From Paludibacter sp. (GTDB taxonomy: Bacteria > Bacteroidota > Bacteroidia > Bacteroidales > Paludibacteraceae): DNA of 6,697 nt. Below the pieces are notes generated by a model. That model had not been told where the DNA came from. It did not search any database and saw nothing but the letters and a program-made list of their open reading frames with translations. Shown piece by piece: positions 1 to 5,839 of the stretch. The translations under genes and the position numbers were made by a program. Every line of letters starts with the position of its first letter. Position 1 is the first letter of the stretch. The stretch covers positions 1 through 6,697 of the forward strand of contig JANJXE010000299.1 in the NCBI GenBank assembly GCA_024709185.1, given 5' to 3'.

Positions 1-2123
1 CCAAGTCCCTGAAGCCTCAGGCGAAGATTGTTTTTATTGTTCCTTCAAGGGCATTGGTAAATCAGGTTTATCACGACTTGAAAACAGATTTGGAAGGACT
101 TGACCTGGTAATAGAAAAGACTTCCTCTGCCATCGAAATTGATCCAACGGAAAATAGTTTTCTGAGTTCAGAGAGTAATATTGATATATTGGTTTCAACG
201 CCCGAGAAATTAGACTTGTTGATACGCCGGAATCATCCTTCGGTGGAAGATGTGTCGATGTTTGTGGTGGATGAGGCTCATACGGTACAAAACGGAGAAA
301 GAGGAGCCCGGCTGGAATTGTTGCTTGCCATTTTACGCAGGGAACGTCCGCAGGCAAAATTTATGTTGCTTTCGCCTTTTATCAATCAGGCAGGTGATGT
401 GTTGACCGATTGGCTGGGCGGTGGAAATTCGATTAAAGTAGATTGGAAGCCAGCAGAAAAGTTGATTGCCGGAGTTAAGTGTCATGTTACCAATAGTATC
501 AATGATGTTCATTTCGATGTATTGGCTTCTCCTTATTCTTCTGCGCAGCCGATTAAAAATATTATACTTCCCAATCCTTATCTGTTAGAGAGTACAACTG
601 GTAAGGACAGGATTCTGGAATTTGCCGCAAAACAATTTGCCGAGGAAGGAAAATCGATGCTTGTTCTCTGTAAAGGTAAAGGAACAGCCGGTAAAAGGGC
701 TGAATTTATTTCGAAATTTATTGAAAAAGTAAGTGCTGATGATGAAATTCAATTAGTCAGAAAATACATTGATGATGAAGTTGGCAGCCAGACCCGGCTT
801 TCACGATTGTTGGAAAAAGGGATTACCACCCATCATGCCGGGATGTCCGACGAAACAAAATTATTGGTTGAACATCTTATCCGTCAGCGGAAAATTAATT
901 TCATTTGCGCTACATCCACCGTTGCCGAAGGAGTTAATTTTCCGGTATCCACTGTTTTTTTTGATACCTATACCCGCGGAACCCACAATATATTAAGTCC
1001 GAATGATTTTTGGAATATCGCTGGTCGTGCCGGTCGGACTATGATCGATAACTATGGGAAAATAATCCTGCCATTTCATTCTCCGGAAAGCAAAGCAACT
1101 GCAAAAAGTTTGTTAGAACAGGGTGCAAATGAATTGGTAAGTGTGCTTGCCGAATTGTTTGTTCATGCCGATAATATTGAGCAGCAATTACAGGCCCAAA
1201 ACGGACTTGAACAACTTATTTACAATTATCCAAATTCAGTTGCTCCATTGGTACAATATTTCGTGCACTTGTTAACAGTAGGCGATAATCATTACTATGT
1301 AAATGAAATCGAGGATTTATTCAAGGATTCTTTGGAGTATTACTTGTTGGATAGTTTAGAAAAGAAGCAACGTTTCATCGGTATTTGTAAGTCCATCTAC
1401 CTGAATATTCAGCAAAAATACCAGAAACAAGGTGGTGCATTGTCGTATGCCGATAAAACAGGTTTTTCAGTACCTTCCGTTTTGAGAGTTATGTCTGATT
1501 GTGCTAATCTGCCTCAAATTAAAGATTTGAATAGCTGGAAGAAAGAGCAATTATTTGATAGAGCCTATCCTGATAATCTGGCAGCAAAGATACGGGTTAT
1601 TGCAGCCCTGAAAGAAACAAAATTAGGAACTGATTCGGATTCCGCTCCCTTTAATGCTGAGCTCATGGCTCAGATTATTATATCGTGGGTAAAGGGAGAA
1701 AAGCTGTCAAACATTGCACAAATTCATCCTTTTTATCAAAGAATTAGTGATTCCGAAGAACAGGTGAATGAGTTTGTTTCTAAAATGAACAGTGTGCGCT
1801 TCAAAGCATCCTGGGGATTAAGTGCGCTTGAAGGTATTGTGCGTGGAAATCAGGATGCAATCAGTGATTCTTACATTCCGTCTTTGGTGTATTACGGAGT
1901 AGATGATGAAAAAGCTCTGGCATTCAGAATGATTGGTGTGCCGAGGTCATTGTCGGGTCCGCTCACTAAGATTATTGATAAAGATATCAGTCAATATTCT
2001 TTTCAAAAGTTGAGAAAGATGGTAGTCGGTCTCACAAATTCAGATTGGGATCATTTAACTCCACAAAAGTCAGGGTTGAGTGGTGCGGAGTGGAGAAGGA
2101 TAGTGGAGATATTAATGAAGTAG
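1..2123 (+). CDS. Ski2-like DEAD/DEAH-box helicase, 5' partial
   Basis: The reading frame is open from nt 3 to the TAG at 2121-2123 (706 visible residues), so the gene starts outside the window; the TTG at 54 lies inside motif Ia and is not a start. Seen in order: motif Ia (VPSRALVNQ, nt 39-65), TPEK (198-209), motif II DEAH (270-281), HHAGM (831-845), motif V (ATSTVAEGVNFP, 909-944) and motif VI (NIAGRAGR, 1014-1037). HHAG, GVN-P and AGRAGR together are typical of Ski2-like superfamily 2 ATPases that unwind RNA or DNA. Walker A must lie just left of the window. Motif III reads SPF (372-380) where most relatives have SAT. About 360 residues follow motif VI; they look soluble and mainly helical, with no domain I recognise. 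Such helicases occur in RNA turnover, DNA repair and phage defence (for example HamB of Hachiman); the partner gene that would decide this is not visible. Helicase class is secure, biological role is not. Confidence 0.93.
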   Translation, partial: KSLKPQAKIVFIVPSRALVNQVYHDLKTDLEGLDLVIEKTSSAIEIDPTENSFLSSESNIDILVSTPEKLDLLIRRNHPSVEDVSMFVVDEAHTVQNGERGARLELLLAILRRERPQAKFMLLSPFINQAGDVLTDWLGGGNSIKVDWKPAEKLIAGVKCHVTNSINDVHFDVLASPYSSAQPIKNIILPNPYLLESTTGKDRILEFAAKQFAEEGKSMLVLCKGKGTAGKRAEFISKFIEKVSADDEIQLVRKYIDDEVGSQTRLSRLLEKGITTHHAGMSDETKLLVEHLIRQRKINFICATSTVAEGVNFPVSTVFFDTYTRGTHNILSPNDFWNIAGRAGRTMIDNYGKIILPFHSPESKATAKSLLEQGANELVSVLAELFVHADNIEQQLQAQNGLEQLIYNYPNSVAPLVQYFVHLLTVGDNHYYVNEIEDLFKDSLEYYLLDSLEKKQRFIGICKSIYLNIQQKYQKQGGALSYADKTGFSVPSVLRVMSDCANLPQIKDLNSWKKEQLFDRAYPDNLAAKIRVIAALKETKLGTDSDSAPFNAELMAQIIISWVKGEKLSNIAQIHPFYQRISDSEEQVNEFVSKMNSVRFKASWGLSALEGIVRGNQDAISDSYIPSLVYYGVDDEKALAFRMIGVPRSLSGPLTKIIDKDISQYSFQKLRKMVVGLTNSDWDHLTPQKSGLSGAEWRRIVEILMK

Positions 2124-2328
2124 TGGGTTAATGATTAACGCATTCAGTTTTCCAAAAAATTCTGGTGTTATTAATTGAGATGGTGTGAATTTAAACTTGT
2201 AGTTTAACTCAAACAATTATTTTTTCTTCTATAGTTATCAACATCCAATCTTTAAACTACTAATAATCAAATCTATATCCTGTTGATAACTCCTGTTCAT
2301 AAGTTGTTTACAACTATAGGCCAAAAAA
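2124..2328. repeat. AT-rich spacer with nested inverted repeats
   Basis: No gene is visible in this stretch. It holds several perfect inverted repeats: GTTAAT-G-ATTAAC (2127-2139, directly after the helicase stop); TTAAACT-TGT-AGTTTAA (2191-2207), followed after 12 nt by a T-rich run (2220-2230) that may be a weak terminator for the helicase; AGTTATCAACA (2233-2243) with its exact complement TGTTGATAACT (2281-2291); CTATAGTT (2229-2236) with AACTATAG (2312-2319); and AGTTGT-TT-ACAACT (2302-2315). The last three share arms, so alternative pairings are possible. Some could be binding sites for a regulator of the downstream RNA promoter, but AT-rich DNA yields such repeats readily. TTATCAACA resembles a DnaA box with one mismatch, but a single site does not support an origin. 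Confidence 0.6.
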
Positions 2329-2361
2329 TTTGGAGAACCCATTGTTGTGATTGTATATTTG
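2329..2361 (+). promoter_or_regulatory. Bacteroidota-type promoter of the structured RNA
   Basis: TTTG at 2329-2332 and TATATTTG at 2354-2361 match the -33 (TTTG) and -7 (TAnnTTTG) consensus of the Bacteroidota primary sigma factor, with a 21-nt spacer, within the reported 19-21 range. Transcription should start a few bases downstream, at about 2366-2370. The -33 box overlaps a small palindrome, CCAAA-AAA-TTTGG (2321-2333), which could be an operator. No open reading frame begins soon after, which fits a promoter for a non-coding RNA. Confidence 0.7.
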
Positions 2362-2366
2362 CATCA

Positions 2367-3013
2367 TGAGTTACGGCTCAAACAACAAAAACGAATGTTG
2401 GCGCTCTTTGAAATACGGATACATCAGAAAGTCGAAAGTGAATAAAATGAACTTAAAACACGAAGGTTGAATGAACCGGCATACGGATGCCGACTGCCTG
2501 TAAAGGATACTGATTTACCAAACGGCTCGCGCAAGCGGATAGTGAAAGTAAGCAGCCGGAAACATGGTTGAGGTAGTAAGTGGGGAAAAGAAACCGGGAG
2601 TGGAAGACAACACCAGTCAGGGTTCATTATTCCGACAACAAGTTGAGAGGAAGGTGCAAACCGGAAAATCAGCCCATCTTATGCAAGTGAAATTGCGGCG
2701 GAACGTCAGAATGAAAGACCAATACACGACCCCGTCAAAAAGGGACATGGAGCGGAAAACAATCGACCGGAGTCAGGTGATTTGCAACCCCGAGCATGTA
2801 CAACTACGAAACGAAACAGAACGTTCCGACAGACCGATAAAACGGACGGGAGCGGGTTTCGCAGACGGAAAGACAAGCGTTAGGAAAGCGCGAAAGTGCT
2901 GAAATTGAAGGAAGAAACAAATCCGACTCACGATGATATCACGTATTCGAAGAAAAACAACATTGGCGTAATGCCGGAGAGGATGTCTGAAAAGATGTCC
3001 TCTCTCTGTTTTT
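2367..3013 (+). ncRNA. Large structured non-coding RNA, unknown class
   Basis: This stretch of about 650 nt lies between a good promoter and an intrinsic terminator and has no convincing protein gene. It is purine-rich and crowded with GAAA and GGAAA motifs, as in large structured RNAs. Its ends pair: 2394-2400 with 2958-2964 (7 bp), and 2406-2426 with 2934-2952 (18 bp in four runs separated by small bulges). Local hairpins visible by eye include TGAG/CTCA (2367-2380), GGTT/AACC (2465-2477), CGGCAT-ACGG-ATGCCG (2477-2492), GTAAA/TTTAC (2500-2518), TCGC-GCAA-GCGG (2527-2538), TTCC/GGAA (2630-2652), GCAA/TTGC (2683-2696), CCG/CGG near 2841-2852 and AGCGC-GAAA-GTGCT (about 2887-2900). It does not look like RNase P RNA, tmRNA, 6S or SRP RNA, and I find no group II intron domain V. 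Function unknown: it could be a new large RNA class, an ORF-less ribozyme relative or a mobile-element RNA. The 5' end is inferred from the promoter. Confidence 0.65.
2977..3013 (+). terminator. Intrinsic terminator of the structured RNA
   Basis: Positions 2977-2988 pair with 2993-3004 over 12 bp without a bulge (ten Watson-Crick pairs and two G-U wobbles), closed by a GAAA tetraloop at 2989-2992. After a short TCTG the strand carries five T (3009-3013). The form is that of a Rho-independent terminator with a stable capped stem; the T run is short and slightly displaced. It sets the 3' end of the RNA and separates it from the gene starting at 3121. Confidence 0.8.
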
Positions 3014-3120
3014 GAATAGTGTGACTAATTGCCATTACAAGATCCAATTTATACGATAGGAGTCTGACATATAAAAATATCGGTCAGGTTTGTAGTTTTT
3101 GATTTTAATACCAACAAATT

Positions 3121-3996
3121 ATGGTTAAACTTCCGTTTGAAATTCCTGAAGAAATGCAATTTAATTCGCTCGAAGAAGCGAACGTCTATATCCAACAACA
3201 AATGGATAAAATGAATAATCAGCCATTGGAGCAATTCGATGGCCTTTCGCCAGCGCAAATGCATCGACTAATCGGAAAGGATTTAACCGGCCGGCCGGGT
3301 TTTACGATTAATACATTAAGCAGCGATGATCTGGCCCATATTCCGATGTTTTCAATTCTGAAGTATTATTTGAAACTGCTGAATGAAGGTGATATAAAAT
3401 TAAGTGCCATCGGAAATTTACCATCGAAGGTAGTGGTGGATATTTACAAGCAGGGTTATTTTAAAGAATGGACCTGTGAACGAAAGTCGAGAATTTTGGA
3501 AACGGATTCTTTTACTATTCAGTTGATACGAATATTAGCATCACTGGCTAAGTGGACAAAAGTAAGGAATGGGAAACTTAGCCTAACCAAAGAGGGTCGA
3601 AAGATTCAAAATGATGAAAATGAATTGTTTAAAGCTTCCCTGGAGTGCTGGCTTTATACGTTTAACTGGGCTTATTTCGATTACTACGAAAATCCGCAAA
3701 TTGGCAGACAGAGTTTTGAATATAGTTTTTATCTTCTCAGAAAATATGGAGGTGAATTTAAAGAATGCGTTTTTTACGCGAAAAAATATCTCGAAGCTTT
3801 TCCCATGCTCGAAGACCAACGAATTAAACCACTACAGATCGATGACCGTACTTATCCAAATTATAGTTGTTATACGCTCAGGACTTTTGAACGATTGCTT
3901 TTGCTTCTCAATGCCGTTGAGCTGAAAGGTTTCAGATGGGATGAGATCAAAATGGTTAAAAAGACCGATTTATTTGACAAGATTTTTAGTTTTTGA
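3121..3996 (+). CDS. Hypothetical protein with LSPAQMHRLI motif
   Basis: Complete gene of 291 residues from ATG to TGA. There is no signal peptide or membrane segment, so it is probably cytoplasmic. Residues 1-36 form a polar helical N-terminus rich in Glu and Gln. A conserved-looking block follows at about 40-55 (FDGLSPAQMHRLIGKD), then a helical middle with a GNLPSKVVVDIY segment (about 99-110), a short basic LSLTKEGRKI segment (about 154-163) and an aromatic stretch CWLYTFNWAYFDYYE (about 176-190). From memory, this layout resembles uncharacterised proteins related to the pRiA4b ORF-3-like group that carry an LSPEQMHRLL motif; their function is unknown to me and I saw no catalytic residues. 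No Shine-Dalgarno sequence precedes the ATG, as usual in this phylum, and I find no strong promoter in 3014-3120. It follows the structured RNA on the same strand but is separated from it by the terminator. Confidence 0.8.
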   Translation: MVKLPFEIPEEMQFNSLEEANVYIQQQMDKMNNQPLEQFDGLSPAQMHRLIGKDLTGRPGFTINTLSSDDLAHIPMFSILKYYLKLLNEGDIKLSAIGNLPSKVVVDIYKQGYFKEWTCERKSRILETDSFTIQLIRILASLAKWTKVRNGKLSLTKEGRKIQNDENELFKASLECWLYTFNWAYFDYYENPQIGRQSFEYSFYLLRKYGGEFKECVFYAKKYLEAFPMLEDQRIKPLQIDDRTYPNYSCYTLRTFERLLLLLNAVELKGFRWDEIKMVKKTDLFDKIFSF

Positions 3997-4048
3997 ATCA
4001 AGAGTCAGGAATCAAGATTAGGGTTGACTGATGTTTCCGTATCCTGAC
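3995..4048. repeat. Intergenic direct repeat and hairpin
   Basis: GAATCAAGA occurs twice, at 3995-4003 and 4009-4017, with a 14-nt period; the first copy overlaps the stop codon of the preceding gene. GTCAGGA (4004-4010) is the exact complement of TCCTGAC (4042-4048), giving a 7-bp stem around a 31-nt loop, followed by pyrimidine-rich sequence to about 4065. It could serve as a weak terminator between the convergent genes or be a degenerate intergenic repeat unit. The rest of the spacer to 4149 shows only short palindromes such as GTAGT-AA-ACTAC (4131-4142). Confidence 0.45.
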
Positions 4049-4149
4049 CCCTTATTCTTTATTTTGGACTCAATATTCTTAAGCAATTCATCTATAGGGT
4101 GAAAAGTAATTACGTACTAATCCTAAAGCAGTAGTAAACTACTTGATGG

Positions 4150-4647
4150 TCACTTGAGATTATTCCTCACTTTCTCCGATTTCCTCATCACTTCTTCTTT
4201 CATCTCCTCTTTAAAGGCGATTATTTTTTCCAGCACGCTGCGGTCGGCTGCTGCTGCTACCTGGGCGGCAAGAATGCCGGCATTCTTCGCTCCGTTGAGC
4301 GCTACTGTGGCCACGGGAACGCCACCGGGCATTTGCAGAATCGACAACACCGAATCCCATCCATCAATGGAATTGCTTGATTTTATAGGTACTCCAATCA
4401 CCGGAAGCGGCGAAAGGGCTGCTACCATACCCGGAAGGTGAGCGGCTCCTCCTGCACCTGCAATAATCACCAGAATACCCCGCTTGTGTGCATTGGATGC
4501 AAATTCAACTAATTTCTCAGGTGTACGGTGTGCCGAAACAATATCGATTTCGTAACCAATTCCAAACTTTGCAAGCATATCCGCGGCCTGCTGCATCACG
4601 GGCAAATCCGAGTCGGAGCCCATTACTATACTTACTCTTTTATCCAT
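4150..4647 (-). CDS. purE: N5-carboxyaminoimidazole ribonucleotide mutase
   Basis: The product converts N5-CAIR to CAIR in de novo purine synthesis, acting after PurK in the cytoplasm. Class I PurE signatures are all present: MGSDSDLPVM (residues 9-18), the phosphate- and substrate-contacting SAHRTP (38-43) with its His, AGAGGAAHLPGM (63-74), and the later QMPGGVPVATVA block. With the ATG at 4647 it is 165 residues, the usual length for the bacterial enzyme, and begins MDKRVSIVMGSDSD. An upstream ATG in frame at 4698 would add 17 poorly conserved basic residues and overlap purK by 67 nt, so I prefer 4647. That start overlaps the end of purK by 16 nt, which suggests translational coupling. Presence of purK implies the mutase rather than the direct AIR carboxylase (class II) activity. 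I see no strong terminator after it on this strand. Confidence 0.96.
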   Translation of the reverse strand: MDKRVSIVMGSDSDLPVMQQAADMLAKFGIGYEIDIVSAHRTPEKLVEFASNAHKRGILVIIAGAGGAAHLPGMVAALSPLPVIGVPIKSSNSIDGWDSVLSILQMPGGVPVATVALNGAKNAGILAAQVAAAADRSVLEKIIAFKEEMKEEVMRKSEKVRNNLK

Positions 4648-5798
4648 GATTTTACCTTGATTAACTGATTTACTTTTTCTGCTTTTTTCAACGCGCATTC
4701 CAGGGTGGAAGATAATACGGTGACATGCCCCATCTTTCGGTAAGGCATGGTGTTTTTCTTTCCGTACAAATGAATTTTCACTCCTTCGATGGCCATGCTT
4801 TCGGTCAGACCTTCGTACAGCACCGGACCTTCGTAGCCCTCATCGCCCAGAATATTTAACATCACCGAAGGAAGTTTAAGTTTGGTACTGCCCAGTGGCA
4901 GGTTAAGAATGGCCCGCAGGTGTTGCTCAAACTGCGAGGTAATCATACTTTCTATGGTATGATGTCCGCTGTTGTGCGTACGGGGAGCCACTTCATTAAC
5001 AATGACTTCGCCTGCTGTGTTGATGAAAAATTCGACGGCCAGCACCCCTTCCATATTCAGCAGTTCGATAAGCTCGCCGGCAATGCTGATGGCCTTTTCG
5101 GATTGTTCAACAGTGACCGACGATGGACAGATAAGTTTGTCCACCAGATTAGCATGAGGATCAAATACCATTTCAACAACAGGAAAACACCGTATCTCAC
5201 CTTTTCGATTGCGGGCTGCAATAACCGCAATTTCCTTTTCAATAGATACCTTTTCCTCAACTACCGAAGGGCCTTCCAACACTCGTGAAAGCTCTTTATC
5301 CGAGTTAACAACAGCAACTCCCCGTCCGTCGTATCCGCCTTTTCGTATTTTTTGTACAAACGGAAAGGTGATGGTGCCTTCTTTAATTAAACCTCTCAAC
5401 TCGCTAATCGACTCTACCAGAGTAAAAGGTGAGGTTGGAATACCATTTTTTCTGTAAAACTCTTTTTGTAAGCCTTTGTCCTGAATCAATGCAAGAATAT
5501 CCGGGTCGGGCGCTATCTTTATTCCTTCTGATTTAAGTTTCCGGAGGGCGTCAATGTTGATATTCTCCATTTCAAATGTTAGTACATCCACCAGTTTTCC
5601 AAACTCATATACCGATTCAAAATCGAGATGATCGCCCTTTATGAAATGAGACGCAATTTTCCCGGCGGGACACTCTTCATCCTTATCGAGCACATAGCTG
5701 ATGATGTCCCACTTACTTGCTTCCTGGATAAGCATTTTACCCAACTGTCCGCCGGCGATAATTCCTAATTTTAGTTCCGAAGTTACTAATCGTTCCAT
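4632..5798 (-). CDS. purK: N5-carboxyaminoimidazole ribonucleotide synthase
   Basis: PurK uses ATP and bicarbonate to carboxylate AIR to N5-CAIR, which PurE then rearranges. The protein has 388 residues, within the family's usual range, and the ATP-grasp layout: an N-terminal preATP-grasp fold with GIIAGGQLG (12-20), FEMENI (75-80), the ATP-binding loop QKIRKGGYDGRG (149-160), the metal and nucleotide site NEVAPRTHNSGHHTIE in the last third, and a C-terminal small domain. The ATG at 5798 gives the expected short lead before GGQLG. Its 3' end overlaps purE by 16 nt, so the two form a tight cistron pair. Only 13 nt separate the ATG from the T-run of the terminator ending the upstream sbtA-like gene, leaving little room for a leader; on this strand a TAAATTTG (5807-5800) resembling a -7 box lies just before the ATG, with no TTTG at the -33 distance. 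Confidence 0.97.
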   Translation of the reverse strand: MERLVTSELKLGIIAGGQLGKMLIQEASKWDIISYVLDKDEECPAGKIASHFIKGDHLDFESVYEFGKLVDVLTFEMENINIDALRKLKSEGIKIAPDPDILALIQDKGLQKEFYRKNGIPTSPFTLVESISELRGLIKEGTITFPFVQKIRKGGYDGRGVAVVNSDKELSRVLEGPSVVEEKVSIEKEIAVIAARNRKGEIRCFPVVEMVFDPHANLVDKLICPSSVTVEQSEKAISIAGELIELLNMEGVLAVEFFINTAGEVIVNEVAPRTHNSGHHTIESMITSQFEQHLRAILNLPLGSTKLKLPSVMLNILGDEGYEGPVLYEGLTESMAIEGVKIHLYGKKNTMPYRKMGHVTVLSSTLECALKKAEKVNQLIKVKSWIKE

Positions 5799-5799
5799 T

Positions 5800-5807
5800 C
5801 AAATTTA
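5800..5807 (-). promoter_or_regulatory. Possible -7 element of purKE
   Basis: TAAATTTG on the minus strand matches the Bacteroidota -7 consensus exactly and lies between the sbtA terminator and the purK ATG. The -33 TTTG is missing at the correct distance, where the terminator stem lies. Transcription starting a few bases downstream would begin at or just inside the purK start codon, meaning a leaderless message, so this may be chance in AT-rich DNA. Confidence 0.25.
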
Positions 5808-5811
5808 AAAT

Positions 5812-5839
5812 AAAAAAAGCTGAAGCTACTCACTTCAGC
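5812..5839 (-). terminator. Intrinsic terminator after the sbtA-like gene
   Basis: Read on the minus strand, GCTGAAG (5839-5833) and CTTCAGC (5825-5819) form a perfect 7-bp stem around a 7-nt loop, followed at once by seven T (5818-5812). This is a classic Rho-independent terminator. The stop codon of the sbtA-like gene (5837-5835) lies inside the first arm, so a terminating ribosome would cover the stem; that may permit read-through into purK. Confidence 0.85.

Noticed and set aside
54..56. TTG start codon for the helicase
   Set aside because: The frame is open to the window edge and the residues before it complete motif Ia, so the real start is off the left edge.
2235..2243. DnaA box and possible replication origin
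   Set aside because: TTATCAACA differs from the consensus by one base, only this site and its inverted copy are present, and no dnaA, dnaN or similar gene is near.
2564..2902. Open reading frame of 112 codons inside the proposed RNA
   Set aside because: The product is an unusual Lys/Arg/Thr-rich string with no domain or hydrophobic core, as expected from translating purine-rich structural RNA. It begins inside visible hairpins and has no start context.
2340..3013. Group II intron or its remnant
   Set aside because: The many GAAA loops suggested it, but I find no GTGYG 5' end at a fitting place, no domain V hairpin with its AGC/CGC triad, and no maturase. The region has its own promoter and terminator instead. 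A divergent relative is not fully excluded.
2340..3013. RNase P RNA, tmRNA, 6S or SRP RNA
   Set aside because: The conserved RNase P core (GAGGAAAGTC type) and a tmRNA tRNA-like end with CCA are absent, and the length exceeds 6S and SRP RNA.
4648..4698. Upstream start for purE
   Set aside because: The extra 17 residues are basic and unlike PurE N-termini, and they would overlap purK coding sequence by 67 nt; the ATG at 4647 gives the standard protein.
4920..5288. 122-codon open frame on the plus strand opposite purK
   Set aside because: It lies wholly antisense to a strongly conserved gene and its product resembles no family; it is a shadow of purK.
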